From: an uncultured Lewinella sp.
GTDB lineage: Bacteria > Bacteroidota > Bacteroidia > Chitinophagales > Saprospiraceae
Reading direction: 5' to 3'
DNA: 32,055 nucleotides
Assembly: GCA_913057725.1 (NCBI GenBank)
Contig: CAJXOS010000066.1
Coordinates: 1-32,055, forward strand
Within the stretch, counting starts at the first letter, position 1; every line of letters starts with the position of its first letter. Shown here one piece after another: positions 21,315-30,140 of the stretch. The notes beneath the pieces were generated by a model that saw only the letters and a program-made list of their open reading frames with translations, made no database searches and was not told the origin of the DNA. The position numbers and the translations under genes are program-made.

Positions 21315-23486
21315 TCAATTCTTCTGCGATCCTAAGGATTCAATCTTTATCGGCTGACCGCTGAAGGCGGCATTGTAGGACAAACCATCCAATCGGGTGT
21401 GGTCCATCAGTTGGTTGATGTTAGCCCCCGCGTTTTGCTGGGCAAACTGCTGCTTGATCGCTGTATCCGTATGCCCCCAACCGTGCGGGATAGATACGGT
21501 GCCTTGAATGATGTCCTCGCTCAATTCGGCTTCAATTTCTATTTCACCGCAAGGGGAGCTAACTCGAATTGAATGGCCATCCTGAATGCCAAAGGTTGCG
21601 GCGTCGGTTGGATGAACAAGTGCCGTACACCGTCGCGATCCACCAGCAAGAACAGGTAGATTATGCATCCATGAGTTGTTGCTACGCAGATGCCTACGCC
21701 CAATGAGTTGCAATGGGAATTCTGAATCTGCTCCCTGATCGACGAGTCCAGCCACCACTTTTACCTCATCTGCCATCTCTTTCGGGACAAGCTTGATGCG
21801 TTTGTCCGCTGTATACAGGCGTTCTGGAAATATAGGTCGCAACGGAGCCAAGTCAATTCCTTCCGGGCGTTGTTCTAATCGACTAAGACTTAATCCGTCA
21901 CCTCTGAATAGGCGACCGCCCCAAACACCATAGGGTCCGGTGCGTAAGGCCAAGTCCAGTTTTAATCTTGGTGGGATACGAGCAGTGATCTGGTTCTTGA
22001 TCCATTGAATCCAATTTCCATCGAAGAGTCTCAATTGCAACTCACTCATGATCTCCCAATCGTATTTCTGTCCCGGAGCTATCGGTAGTGGAGGAGGACT
22101 AAATTTTGTAGTATTTCGTGTGGCCACCATGTGTAGGACAAAACTGTAATGCATAGTCTCTAGTCCTACAGCCGGTGGAAGAATGATATTAGCGTGACGA
22201 GTTGTTTCATTGATGTACATATCCACAGCAAACATAAACTCCAAGCTAGCTAGCGCTTCTTCAAAAAGAGCAGAATTGGGAGCAGAACGGGCTGGGTTGC
22301 CAGCAATAGATATAAAGGCCTTAATCTGCCCTTCACCAGGCGTCAGCATTTCTTCGGCCAGCGTAGCCGTAGGGAATTCTCCAACGATCTCCTTGTAGCC
22401 ATGCACCCGGCTCTGATAGCGGAAGATCTTTGACTCATGCGCCATTAGACTGACATAATCAATAGCTGGTAAAGTGAATAGTACACCTCCTTCTTCGTCA
22501 AGTTGTCCCAGTAGGATGTTTATGCAACTGATCAACCACTGACAGAGGCTACCATAGGATTGCACAGATACGCCCATGCGGCCATAAACGGCAACATTTG
22601 AATGCTTGATAAGGTCATCTACGATATGATGAATTTGATCAGCAGAGATTCCGGTAGCAGAACTGATCTTTTCTATCGGATAATCACTGGCAATCTGCTT
22701 TAGCTCTTCAAGGTGATCAGTAAACTGTAGAACACGTGAAGCTACTACGGCCTCCCGCCTAAATAGCTCGTTGATAATGCCCAACAATAGGAGCACATCT
22801 CGTTCAGGTTGTATAAAGTAATGTTCGGAGGCTTTCTGGGCCGTCTCTGTTCGACGAGGATCAATGACAACTACCTTGCCTCCACGATCCTGTATGGCAC
22901 GCATTTTCCCTTTGAAGTCCGGCGTAGACATGAAACTACCATTAGAGGCCAGCGGATTGGCACCTAATATCAACATGTAGTCCAAGCGCTCAATGTCTGG
23001 AATGGGAGCAAGGACCGCATGACCAAACATGAGCTGATTCACCAACATGTGCGGCACTGAATCTAGACTATGGGAAGCATAGCGATTGCGCGTATTGATG
23101 GAGTTGATAGTGTCGTACAGCGTAAGTGCGGTACCTGTATTGTGGACGGTGGGGTTACCTGTATAGGTGCCAATAGACTCATTGCCATACTGCTTTCTTA
23201 CTCTCTTTATTTCACGTTCAATGGTGTCAAAGGCTTCTTTCCATGAGATCTTCACCCAGCCTTCAGGAGTGCGTTTTACGGGCTGTTTCAGCCGATCTGG
23301 GTCATTGTGGAGTTCTTTAAGGGCTACGCCTTTCGGGCAGATATGTCCTTTGCTATAGATATCTGCTTCATGGCCGCGAATGGAAACGACCTCCTGATTG
23401 GCGATTTCGATCTCCAGGCCACACATGGCTTCGCACAGATGGCAGGTGCGGTATTTGATTTCAGTGTTTGGATGGGAAGTAGACAT
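21315..23486 (-). CDS. Molybdopterin-dependent oxidoreductase (DMSO reductase superfamily)
   Basis: This is a large catalytic subunit of the Mo/W-bisMGD family. The 723 residues start at the ATG at 23484-23486 (a GTG two codons earlier is less likely). The N-terminal [4Fe-4S] site reads CHLCEAMCGLEIEI with the fourth cysteine in HICPKG. Next come the molybdopterin domains (GNPTVHNTGTALTLYDTI, LDYMLILGANPLASNGSF, VVVIDPRRTETAQKA), and the C-terminal cap domain with LQLIGRRHLRSNNSWMHNLP, VHPTDAATFGIQDGHSIRVS and SIPHGWGH. There is no twin-arginine signal, so it should be cytoplasmic. No partner ferredoxin or membrane subunit is adjacent. The set of motifs fits the orphan FdhF-like enzymes of uncertain substrate; I would not assign it to formate dehydrogenase. 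Confidence 0.9.
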   Translation of the reverse strand: MSTSHPNTEIKYRTCHLCEAMCGLEIEIANQEVVSIRGHEADIYSKGHICPKGVALKELHNDPDRLKQPVKRTPEGWVKISWKEAFDTIEREIKRVRKQYGNESIGTYTGNPTVHNTGTALTLYDTINSINTRNRYASHSLDSVPHMLVNQLMFGHAVLAPIPDIERLDYMLILGANPLASNGSFMSTPDFKGKMRAIQDRGGKVVVIDPRRTETAQKASEHYFIQPERDVLLLLGIINELFRREAVVASRVLQFTDHLEELKQIASDYPIEKISSATGISADQIHHIVDDLIKHSNVAVYGRMGVSVQSYGSLCQWLISCINILLGQLDEEGGVLFTLPAIDYVSLMAHESKIFRYQSRVHGYKEIVGEFPTATLAEEMLTPGEGQIKAFISIAGNPARSAPNSALFEEALASLEFMFAVDMYINETTRHANIILPPAVGLETMHYSFVLHMVATRNTTKFSPPPLPIAPGQKYDWEIMSELQLRLFDGNWIQWIKNQITARIPPRLKLDLALRTGPYGVWGGRLFRGDGLSLSRLEQRPEGIDLAPLRPIFPERLYTADKRIKLVPKEMADEVKVVAGLVDQGADSEFPLQLIGRRHLRSNNSWMHNLPVLAGGSRRCTALVHPTDAATFGIQDGHSIRVSSPCGEIEIEAELSEDIIQGTVSIPHGWGHTDTAIKQQFAQQNAGANINQLMDHTRLDGLSYNAAFSGQPIKIESLGSQKN

Positions 23487-23639
23487 ATGCACTTTTACTT
23501 TTTTGAGCTAGGACTATTGCATTAAAGATAACTTTTTGGAGAGTATATGCTTTGACCGTAGTCAGATAAGCCATTGCCTATTGGTTGGTGCAAGGACCAA
23601 TTGGTGTCACAGCGGTAGGCATTGACTACCTTTACTGCT
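23487..23639. other. Divergent promoter region between oxidoreductase and transporter
   Basis: No gene was seen here. On the minus strand TATCTTTA (23523-23530) is a near match to a -7 box for the oxidoreductase gene. On the plus strand TTG (23601-23603) and TACCTTTA (23627-23634) may form a weak promoter whose transcript would begin at the tandem repeat that follows. Confidence 0.35.
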
Positions 23640-23892
23640 ATGAAACGATCATGATTCAACAAAATCATGGGAGAGCGCAGTGCTTCCAGATGTGTAGTTC
23701 GCGATAGCGATCGGGATGCTGCATTTTGGCGCAGCCGCAGAAAACTTGTAAACAGATGAAACGATCATGATTTTGTTTAATCACAAATTCACACTTGGGA
23801 ATGATTAAAAAAAATCATGTGAGAGCGCAGCGGTTACATATGTGCAGAAAATTATTTTCACCTATGCGCAGCCGCAAATCATTTTTAAACAT
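23640..23892 (+). repeat. Two-unit tandem repeat forming the leader of the transporter gene
   Basis: Unit 1 is 23640-23755 and unit 2 is 23756-23892. Both begin ATGAAACGATCATGATT, continue with AAAATCATG-GAGAGCGCAG, contain GCGCAGCCGCA near the end, and close with TAAACA just before the next ATGAAA. The third ATGAAA is the start codon of the transporter gene. Unit 2 has an added inverted repeat, 23766-23783 against 23802-23819 (17 of 18 bases pair), and a second one, GCGG...GAAAAT with ATTTTC...CCGC (23831-23876). Each unit start reads as a five-codon frame MKRS-stop. Unit 1 also carries the motif GCGATAGCGATCGGG. Confidence 0.6.
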
Positions 23893-24339
23893 ATGAAAGC
23901 AGTATTATTTATCAGTTTGGCTATTGTAGCCGGAATGGTGGTGCCGATTCAGGCCGCCCTCAATGTGAAGTTAGGAAAGGCCGTTGGCGATCCAATGTAT
24001 GGTGCTTTTCTCGCCTTTTTAGTGGGAACGCTAGGCCTATTAGCGTACGTGCTCATTGCGCGTGTAGACTTGGCGCAAATCTCCGGTACAAGCACGGAAT
24101 CATGGACCATCTGGTTGGGCGGTTTGTGCGGTGCCTTTTTTGTGGCAGCACTAATTATTTTGACGCCTCGTTTAGGGGTAGCCCTGACCTTGGGATTGAC
24201 GGTAGCTGGCCAAATGGGGTTCTCTCTTTTGGTGGATCATTACGGTTGGTTCGGAACTCCAGTTCAGGCAATCAGTTGGTCTAAGGTAGGTGGTGTTGCA
24301 CTAATTGTGGCTGGCGTCTGGATGGTACAGTCAAATTAG
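23893..24339 (+). CDS. DMT-superfamily transporter, YdcZ (DUF606)-like
   Basis: This 148-residue inner-membrane protein has about five hydrophobic helices. It resembles the short YdcZ/DUF606 members of the drug/metabolite transporter superfamily, which act as dimers: VVPIQAALNVKLGKAVGDPMYGAFLAFLVGTLGLL, with the QAALN-LG pattern and the conserved polar pair at the helix ends, then LGGLCGAFFVAALIILTPRLGVALTLGLTVAGQMGFSLLVDHYGWFG. The start is the ATG at 23893, which opens with a hydrophobic helix; a GTG at 23842 would add 17 residues encoded by the repeat unit and is unlikely. It is followed after 7 bp by a small hypothetical gene. The substrate is unknown. Confidence 0.83.
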   Translation: MKAVLFISLAIVAGMVVPIQAALNVKLGKAVGDPMYGAFLAFLVGTLGLLAYVLIARVDLAQISGTSTESWTIWLGGLCGAFFVAALIILTPRLGVALTLGLTVAGQMGFSLLVDHYGWFGTPVQAISWSKVGGVALIVAGVWMVQSN

Positions 24340-24346
24340 TGAGCTC

Positions 24347-24901
24347 ATGTCTACCTATTATAATTTTTGTTTTCTGGACTTAGATCAGACTGTTAGTCCG
24401 TTTAATGACCCTGATAGTCCATGGATGTATTTAATAGAAAATCAGGAGAGCTATGAGGATTATTATGATCAACTTATTTGTCGAACGATGCCCAATATTG
24501 CAGCAAGCAATGCAGTGAATTATGTCTTGTCGCAAGACGAGTTAGCAGCCGATTTGAAAATATCATTTGGATCTGTTTTTATCAATATGTTCTGGGGGAA
24601 TACTGCTTTTAGGCGAAAGCATCCCGAGCATTTTAAGCTGAATGCCTGGAACCTGAAATGGATATCAGCTCAGCAACTGAATTTGGAGTATTTGGATTAT
24701 TACTCCATCCATTACCGAGACATCCTACAGATTCTGCAGCAGTACAAAAAACTCCCAATGAGGACCTTCTTAGAGTTGTTACGGCAGAGCAGGTCTCCAG
24801 AGGTGAAAGCAGCGCGTACAATCAAAGTTATTGAAGCCTGGAGGAATCTATTCCAAATGGCAGTCAAGAAGCAGAAAGGGCTCGTCTTCCATATCGGATA
24901 G
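24347..24901 (+). CDS. Hypothetical protein with a HAD-like first motif
   Basis: This 184-residue cytoplasmic protein has no recognised family. It starts at the ATG at 24347, 7 bp after the transporter stop, so the two form an operon. The second strand reads FCFLDLDQTVSPF, which matches motif I of haloacid dehalogenase-like hydrolases (DxDxT), but no convincing motif II, III or IV follows. The rest is helical and rich in Tyr, Leu and Gln (LEYLDYYSIHYRDILQILQQ, TFLELLRQSRSPEVKAARTI). It could be a divergent HAD-type protein or a chance match. A perfect 14-bp hairpin follows. Confidence 0.65.
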   Translation: MSTYYNFCFLDLDQTVSPFNDPDSPWMYLIENQESYEDYYDQLICRTMPNIAASNAVNYVLSQDELAADLKISFGSVFINMFWGNTAFRRKHPEHFKLNAWNLKWISAQQLNLEYLDYYSIHYRDILQILQQYKKLPMRTFLELLRQSRSPEVKAARTIKVIEAWRNLFQMAVKKQKGLVFHIG

Positions 24902-24916
24902 CCCAGTATAAATTGG

Positions 24917-24950
24917 AGTGACCTAGGGATCCGCTAATCCCTAGGTCACT
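24917..24950. terminator. Hairpin between convergent genes
   Basis: AGTGACCTAGGGAT (24917-24930) and ATCCCTAGGTCACT (24937-24950) form a perfect 14-bp stem with a 6-nt loop. No T run follows on either strand, but its position between convergent genes favours a bidirectional terminator. Confidence 0.7.
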
Positions 24951-24979
24951 TGATAAAACGTACGCTTTGTATCCTTTTT

Positions 24980-25975
24980 CTATTGATCAGATAGTTGGGA
25001 GAATTCCTCGATGGTATCCAAGAGCTCTTCCCAGTTTTCGGGCTTAGCATGCTTTATATTCTGCAAGCCGGGGTCCGTATCATAGTTAGCACTCCCAGCA
25101 TGTCCTCTTATTGTAGCCTTACGCAAGAAGTAGGTAGCCCATGTTTTATGGGGGTGATCAGCCAATGATATAGCGCGGGCTAATTGGTAATAATCTTCCG
25201 CTGTGGTGTGGCCGTCGCAATAGTTCGCCCGGAGATAATGGTCCACTGCTTCGCGGTATTGACCGGCTGTCATAGCAGCATTGGCAGACTGGATGTTCTC
25301 GTTGTAAGCCTGGGCAACGCTATCAGCCCTGCGCTTTGCTTCTTGTTCAGAAGGTAGACTGTAAGTGAAGCCGTTTTGAGCGGCATAGTCAACGATGTGC
25401 CTTTCAATTCCCATTGCCGCTCGCCGTTCTTGTACCTTGGCCTCATCTTCAATAGATTGAAAGAATCCAGTATTGGTGAATTCATTCTTGGTAGTCTGGG
25501 TAGCATAGCGCTGCGCATAGCCGTAGGCGAGCTGTACGCGGTCATATAAATAGGCGTAGTTCCTTGCACTCGCCTGATTCTCATCAACAGCAGCTTTGAG
25601 CAATGGTAAGCAGTGGGCTTGAAATAGCGGACTTCGATCGGCATGTTGTACTAGGATCCAAGCGGCACTACTAGCACGAGGCCCGACTAAATCATAAGTG
25701 GGCCATCCATATTGTGCTACAATTTCTCTCATACGCGCGGTGTTGTTCCGGTCTGTTTCGACGAGGCGCGCTGTAAGCTTTTTGAAGCGATTGGAATTCT
25801 GCTTCCCGCTCTGTAGCATTTTTACATAGCGAATACGTAGCTTTTGATCTGGCTTGCGCATGGCTAAGAGTTCCTTGGCTAAGTCCGGGTGGGTCGGACT
25901 AGTCGTTTGTCCGGTTAATGGACGGTAGCTTAGAAACGATAGGGTAACAATTAGAAGGAGAACGTGCCTTTGCAT
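24980..25975 (-). CDS. Exported protein with DUF6624-like region and TPR-like C-terminus
   Basis: The 331-residue protein has a signal peptide (MQRHVLLLIVTLSFLSYRPL...TGQTT). Residues ~70-190 fit the DUF6624 pattern: a Trp-Pro-Thr core (VAQYGWPTYDLVGPRASSAAWILVQHAD), then RSPLFQAHCLPLLKAAV and LYDRVQLAYGYAQRYATQ. The last ~110 residues (AYNENIQSANAAMTAGQYREAVDHY, DYYQLARAISLAD) look like a degenerate TPR repeat. The function of DUF6624 is not known. It lies 82 bp downstream of the LytTR gene on the same strand and has a consensus -7 box of its own (25993-26000), so it may be transcribed alone. Confidence 0.8.
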   Translation of the reverse strand: MQRHVLLLIVTLSFLSYRPLTGQTTSPTHPDLAKELLAMRKPDQKLRIRYVKMLQSGKQNSNRFKKLTARLVETDRNNTARMREIVAQYGWPTYDLVGPRASSAAWILVQHADRSPLFQAHCLPLLKAAVDENQASARNYAYLYDRVQLAYGYAQRYATQTTKNEFTNTGFFQSIEDEAKVQERRAAMGIERHIVDYAAQNGFTYSLPSEQEAKRRADSVAQAYNENIQSANAAMTAGQYREAVDHYLRANYCDGHTTAEDYYQLARAISLADHPHKTWATYFLRKATIRGHAGSANYDTDPGLQNIKHAKPENWEELLDTIEEFSQLSDQ

Positions 25976-25992
25976 GATTTTATGCTTTTCAA

Positions 25993-26000
25993 CAAATCTA
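25993..26000 (-). promoter_or_regulatory. -7 box of the DUF6624-like gene
   Basis: On the minus strand TAGATTTG fits TAnnTTTG, 17 bp before the start codon. No -33 TTTG at the usual distance. Confidence 0.45.
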
Positions 26001-26057
26001 GTAGCGCAAGGCGATGATTCCCGGGAAAACGGGAGGATAGTGGTGAATATGGCCTAT

Positions 26058-26840
26058 TTAGGGACGAACTGAAAAGTGCTCTTCTATCGCGTTTCGATAA
26101 TTCTCAGATACAGGAACTTCTAACTGGGTAATGCTAAGCCGTTTTCGGTCTTTCCACGCTAAAAAATGCAGTGGATTAATCAGGTAGGAGCGGTGTGTAC
26201 GGATCAGCGCAGGAAAGTTCGCTTCAATCTTATGGATACTAGTACGCAACAACTTCTTTTGCAAACGATCTGCTAGCAGGTAGTGTACTTCTACATAATT
26301 ACCTGCACTTTTCACACAGACAAGATCCGACCAATAGATGTGTAGGATATCTTTCTGATAAGTGCCTCTCAAGGTGATTTTGCCAACCTGGTTTAGGTTT
26401 TTATCAACTGTTTTTTTCTGCCGCATCATGAAACGCCTTACGGCGATCATCATCGGAAAGAGAATCAAGCTAGTGGGGAGGTAGACCTCACTAGTGAAAA
26501 TGGGGAGCGGAAATTCGCCTTCAACTATTGCTGACTTATAGTAACTGTAAATGGGAGGAAACGCCAGAATGAAAACGAGTGCTACTACGGATAACTCTGC
26601 CGACCAAGTCCATTGCTGAAACTGATGATAGATCCTGTTCTGTACGGGAATGACTAGCCAATATGCAATGGTAAAGAGTAGCCAATAGCCGAGCATAAGC
26701 TGCGCTCTCCACCAAAAACTCAATTCATAAATATCAAAGGGCCCAATGATAACTAGGAATAGATACAACCACATGCCCTGCAATAGCCCTATAAATAGGT
26801 GAAGGCGTATATTGGTTGTAAAGGCTAATTGGTTCATCAC
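26058..26840 (-). CDS. Membrane-anchored LytTR-family DNA-binding regulator
   Basis: The 260-residue protein has four hydrophobic helices in the first ~140 residues (LHLFIGLLQGMWLYLFLVII, QLMLGYWLLFTIAYWLVIPV, LSVVALVFILAFPPIYSYYK, VYLPTSLILFPMMIAV), followed by a LytTR domain at about 165-255: DLVCVKSAGNYVEVHYL, LRTSIHKIEANFPALIRTHRSY, INPLHFLAW, VPVSENYRNAIEEH. LytTR domains bind direct repeats by a beta-type fold. There is no receiver domain, so this is a one-component membrane regulator with the sensor probably in the helices. It lies 54 bp downstream of uvrA on the same strand, with a possible -7 box TACCTTCG on the minus strand at 26849-26856. Target genes are unknown. Confidence 0.88.
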   Translation of the reverse strand: MMNQLAFTTNIRLHLFIGLLQGMWLYLFLVIIGPFDIYELSFWWRAQLMLGYWLLFTIAYWLVIPVQNRIYHQFQQWTWSAELSVVALVFILAFPPIYSYYKSAIVEGEFPLPIFTSEVYLPTSLILFPMMIAVRRFMMRQKKTVDKNLNQVGKITLRGTYQKDILHIYWSDLVCVKSAGNYVEVHYLLADRLQKKLLRTSIHKIEANFPALIRTHRSYLINPLHFLAWKDRKRLSITQLEVPVSENYRNAIEEHFSVRP

Positions 26841-26894
26841 TAGTAGAACGAAGGTAAGCCTAAGTAGGTTACTGGTACAGGACTGATTAACGTG

Positions 26895-29732
26895 TTACCT
26901 TAACTTTTCTGCTAAGTACTTGCCCGTGTAGGATTCTTTCACATTTACCAAGTCTTCGGGGCGCCCCTGGAAAACCAGATGCCCACCATCTTGTCCGCCC
27001 TCTGGACCAAGATCAACGATCCAGTCTGCCGACTTGATGACCTCTAGGTTGTGTTCTACCACAAGGACAGAATGGCCTTTCTCCACCAGCGCATTGAGTG
27101 CGTCTAGAAGCTTACGGATGTCATGGAAATGAAGTCCGGTTGTCGGCTCGTCAAAGATGAAAAAGACGTGTTCTTTTGAGTTCTCCTTGGTAAGGAAAGA
27201 CGCTAGCTTAACTCGTTGCGCTTCACCGCCGGATAGGGTAGAGGACGCTTGCCCCAGTTTCACATACCCGAGACCTACGTCAAATAGCGGTCTAATCTTA
27301 TTAATGATGTTGGCTTGCTCTTTAAAGAAGTCCAAAGCTTCCTCCACGCTAAGCTCCAAAATGTCGTAGATGTTCTTTCCGTTGTAGGTGACATCCAGCA
27401 GATCGCTCTTGAAGCGTTTGCCGCCACATACTTCACATTCGAGCCGAACATCCGCCAGGAATTGCATTTCGATCACCTGTTCACCTTCTCCTTTACACTC
27501 ATCACAACGACCACCATCTACGTTGAATGAGAAGTGCCCAGGCTTATAGCCACGAATCTTCGACAACTGCTGACTTGACATGAGGTTGCGAATCTCATCA
27601 TAAGCTTTTACGTAGGTGATCGGATTTGAGCGAGAAGATTTACCAATCGGTTTTTGATTGACCATCTCTACCTGCGTGAGCATACCTACCTCGCCATCAA
27701 GACCTTTGAAAGTTCCTGGCGTTTTGTTGTAAGTGTCTTCGAGTTCTTTTTTCAGTGCACGGAAAATGATCGACTTAACCAAGCTGGTTTTTCCACTACC
27801 GGAAACGCCGGTCACTACCGTAAGGGTGTTGAGTGGAATATCAACATCAATATTTTTGAGGTTGTGCTGGCGAGCACTCCGCACCCGAAGGAAATTACTG
27901 ACTGGTCGGCGAGTTTCCGGTAGTGGAATCTCCATACGGCCACTCATATATTTAGTGGTCAGGCTTTCGGTAGCCTCATCATAGATCTCTTCGTAGGGGC
28001 CGGCAAATACAACTTCACCGCCGTGAATACCTGCAGCAGGGCCAATGTCAATGAGGTAATCAGCACTCTTGATAACGTCTTCTTCGTGTTCTATAACTAC
28101 TACCGTGTTGCCAAGGTCACGAAGGCGTTCCAAAACACTGACCAGGCGGCCAGTATCTCGCGGGTGTAAACCAATGCTAGGCTCATCCAATAGGTACATC
28201 GAGCTAGTTAGGTTGCTACCTAGCGTCCGAGTGAGGTTGATGCGCTGTGTTTCTCCGCCACTAAGGGTATTGGATAGGCGAGACAGTGTCAAGTATCCCA
28301 GTCCTAAGTTCACCATAAAGCGTAATCGATTGCCCACTTCTAGTAAGAGTCGCTTTCCAATTTTCTGATCATTAGGGCTAAGCTCCAACTCCTCAAAAAA
28401 CGTCAGGAGTTTGGCTACCGGCATTTCTACTAGATCCGTGATAGGCGTCTGCTGGACAAGCACGTAAGTAGCCTCTTTGCGTAGTCGACCACCGTCACAT
28501 TCCGGGCAACGAGTACGCCCCCGGTAGCGGGCAAGCATTACCCGGTTTTGGATCTTATACATTTTCTCCTGCAGCTCCTCAAAAAAGGCATCAATACCAT
28601 CAAAGAAATCATTGCCTTTCCAGAGTAGGCGTTGTTCTGCACGAGTAAGGTCTTGAAAGGCGGTATGTACAGGGAAATCGAAATTATGGGCAACGCGTAA
28701 AAAAGCATCTAACCATCGGCCATAGCGCTCGCCTTTCCAGCAGGCAATAGCTCCCTCGTATACACTTAAACTAGGATTAGGAATAACCTTCTTTTCGTCA
28801 ATTCCCATAACCATACTGAAACCCTCACACTTTGGGCAAGCACCATAAGGGTTGTTGAAGTTGAACAGCTGAGGGGAAGGCTCAAGGAAAGTGATACCGT
28901 CTAGCTCAAAGCGGTTGTTAAAGCTCTTCTTCTCGCCACCAATTGTGATCACGTGGCAGTCTCCTTCGCTCTCGTAGAAAGTAGTCTGCACAGAATCGGC
29001 TATACGTTTGGTATTCTCCTCATCGTCCTGCTTTACAGCGAAGCGGTCCACTAAAATGAAAAGCTCCTCTTCTTGTTGGTCCAGCCGTTTCTTAAGCGCC
29101 GCATGGCCTGATTCCATCAGGTCCTGAATATCTTGTAATTCTCCTTCCCAAAGGACGCGAGTATAGCCTTTTTGCAGCAACAGTTGTAGTTCTGCGCCAA
29201 GCATGCGATCGCGATATTTACGGGGTACTACTGCAAAGAGCTGGACCTTAGCTCCTTCATCCATCTTCATGATGTAATCCACTACGTCGGATACTTCATG
29301 TTTTTTGACCTGCTGGCCAGAAACCGGGCTGAAGGTGCGGCCTATTCTAGCATAGAGCAAACGGAGGTAATCGTAGATTTCAGTTAATGTACCCACCGTG
29401 GAACGTGCGTTAGCCGTGCTCACCTTTTGTTCAATGGCGATAGCCGGGCAAATCCCTCTAATGTAATCTACATCCGGTTTCTTCATTCGCATCAAGAACT
29501 GCCGAGCATAAGAGGAAAGACTCTCTACATAACGGCGTTGCCCTTCGGCAAACAGCGTGTCCATGGTAATCGAGGACTTTCCTGAACCAGATACACCAGT
29601 AACTACGACTAGTTGATTCTTGGGGATTTCCAGACTAACATTTTTCAGGTTGTTAGCTCGTGCGCCTTTGATAAATATGGCGCTACGCAGATCAGCCTTG
29701 GTCAATTGGTCTTGGGTACGAACAGAACTCAT
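26895..29732 (-). CDS. uvrA: Excinuclease ABC subunit A
   Basis: UvrA recognises bulky DNA lesions and loads UvrB in nucleotide excision repair. The 945 residues are normal for the full-length form. Two ABC ATPase halves are visible. The first has Walker A GVSGSGKSS at about residue 46, signature LSGGETQRI and Walker B YLLDEPSIGLHP. The second has GVSGSGKTS, LSGGEAQRV and FIFDEPTTGLHF. The zinc sites are CPKC with CPEC in the first half, and CDEC with CEVC in the second. The UvrB-binding and insertion region between them is present. The minus-strand -7 box TATCTTTG stands at 29768-29775, about 35 bp before the ATG. Start and length agree with the family. Confidence 0.97.
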   Translation of the reverse strand: MSSVRTQDQLTKADLRSAIFIKGARANNLKNVSLEIPKNQLVVVTGVSGSGKSSITMDTLFAEGQRRYVESLSSYARQFLMRMKKPDVDYIRGICPAIAIEQKVSTANARSTVGTLTEIYDYLRLLYARIGRTFSPVSGQQVKKHEVSDVVDYIMKMDEGAKVQLFAVVPRKYRDRMLGAELQLLLQKGYTRVLWEGELQDIQDLMESGHAALKKRLDQQEEELFILVDRFAVKQDDEENTKRIADSVQTTFYESEGDCHVITIGGEKKSFNNRFELDGITFLEPSPQLFNFNNPYGACPKCEGFSMVMGIDEKKVIPNPSLSVYEGAIACWKGERYGRWLDAFLRVAHNFDFPVHTAFQDLTRAEQRLLWKGNDFFDGIDAFFEELQEKMYKIQNRVMLARYRGRTRCPECDGGRLRKEATYVLVQQTPITDLVEMPVAKLLTFFEELELSPNDQKIGKRLLLEVGNRLRFMVNLGLGYLTLSRLSNTLSGGETQRINLTRTLGSNLTSSMYLLDEPSIGLHPRDTGRLVSVLERLRDLGNTVVVIEHEEDVIKSADYLIDIGPAAGIHGGEVVFAGPYEEIYDEATESLTTKYMSGRMEIPLPETRRPVSNFLRVRSARQHNLKNIDVDIPLNTLTVVTGVSGSGKTSLVKSIIFRALKKELEDTYNKTPGTFKGLDGEVGMLTQVEMVNQKPIGKSSRSNPITYVKAYDEIRNLMSSQQLSKIRGYKPGHFSFNVDGGRCDECKGEGEQVIEMQFLADVRLECEVCGGKRFKSDLLDVTYNGKNIYDILELSVEEALDFFKEQANIINKIRPLFDVGLGYVKLGQASSTLSGGEAQRVKLASFLTKENSKEHVFFIFDEPTTGLHFHDIRKLLDALNALVEKGHSVLVVEHNLEVIKSADWIVDLGPEGGQDGGHLVFQGRPEDLVNVKESYTGKYLAEKLR

Positions 29733-30140
29733 TCGGATACTTTAATACGTAGATTACAAGCAAGGAACAAAGATACACGCTTTGGGTTGACCGTCTAAGC
29801 TTTTGTTGGTGTTTTATTGCAGGAGTTTTGATTTTAAAACAAAAAAAATCATGTTTTGAAAAAGGAGTTTAGTTTGAGCAAGTACTGCACGTTCAGCTAT
29901 GCGATCGGTTTTTTGCGGTGCGATAAGAGTCGTCTAGTTTGCCAAGAGGGGGTGGAAATCAACTTTAACAAGCTTTGTAGTAGTAGTGATGTAGTGCCAG
30001 ATTCACTGATTCAAGCTTAGATGAATAATATTACGCTGCCTTTTAAGGTCTATTCAACCCCAAGGACCAACATGCAATAGTCGGAATAAGCGAGTGACGG
30101 TATACTGGTTTTACCAGGCTGTTACTCACAATTATTTATT
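29733..30140. other. Gap between divergent uvrA and HTH gene
   Basis: No gene was seen in this 408-bp stretch. It holds the uvrA -7 box, an A-rich block with short complementary pieces (29826-29866), and otherwise nothing that supports a gene, RNA or repeat. No strong TAnnTTTG promoter for the plus-strand gene at 30141 was found. Confidence 0.5.
29768..29775 (-). promoter_or_regulatory. -7 box of uvrA
   Basis: TATCTTTG on the minus strand fits TAnnTTTG. No LexA-type box was recognised around it. Confidence 0.5.

Noticed and set aside
23640..23892. CRISPR array
   Set aside because: There are only two units, they are over 100 bp long, and what differs between them is internal; there are no short repeats with even spacers and no cas genes.
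23842..23892. GTG start for the DMT transporter within the repeat unit
   Set aside because: The added residues are encoded by the leader repeat and are polar; the ATG at 23893 begins the first membrane helix.
29826..29866. A-rich block near uvrA as another copy of the transporter leader repeat
   Set aside because: Only a 13-nt A-rich match (AAAAAAATCATGT) is shared, which is too little in an A-rich sequence.
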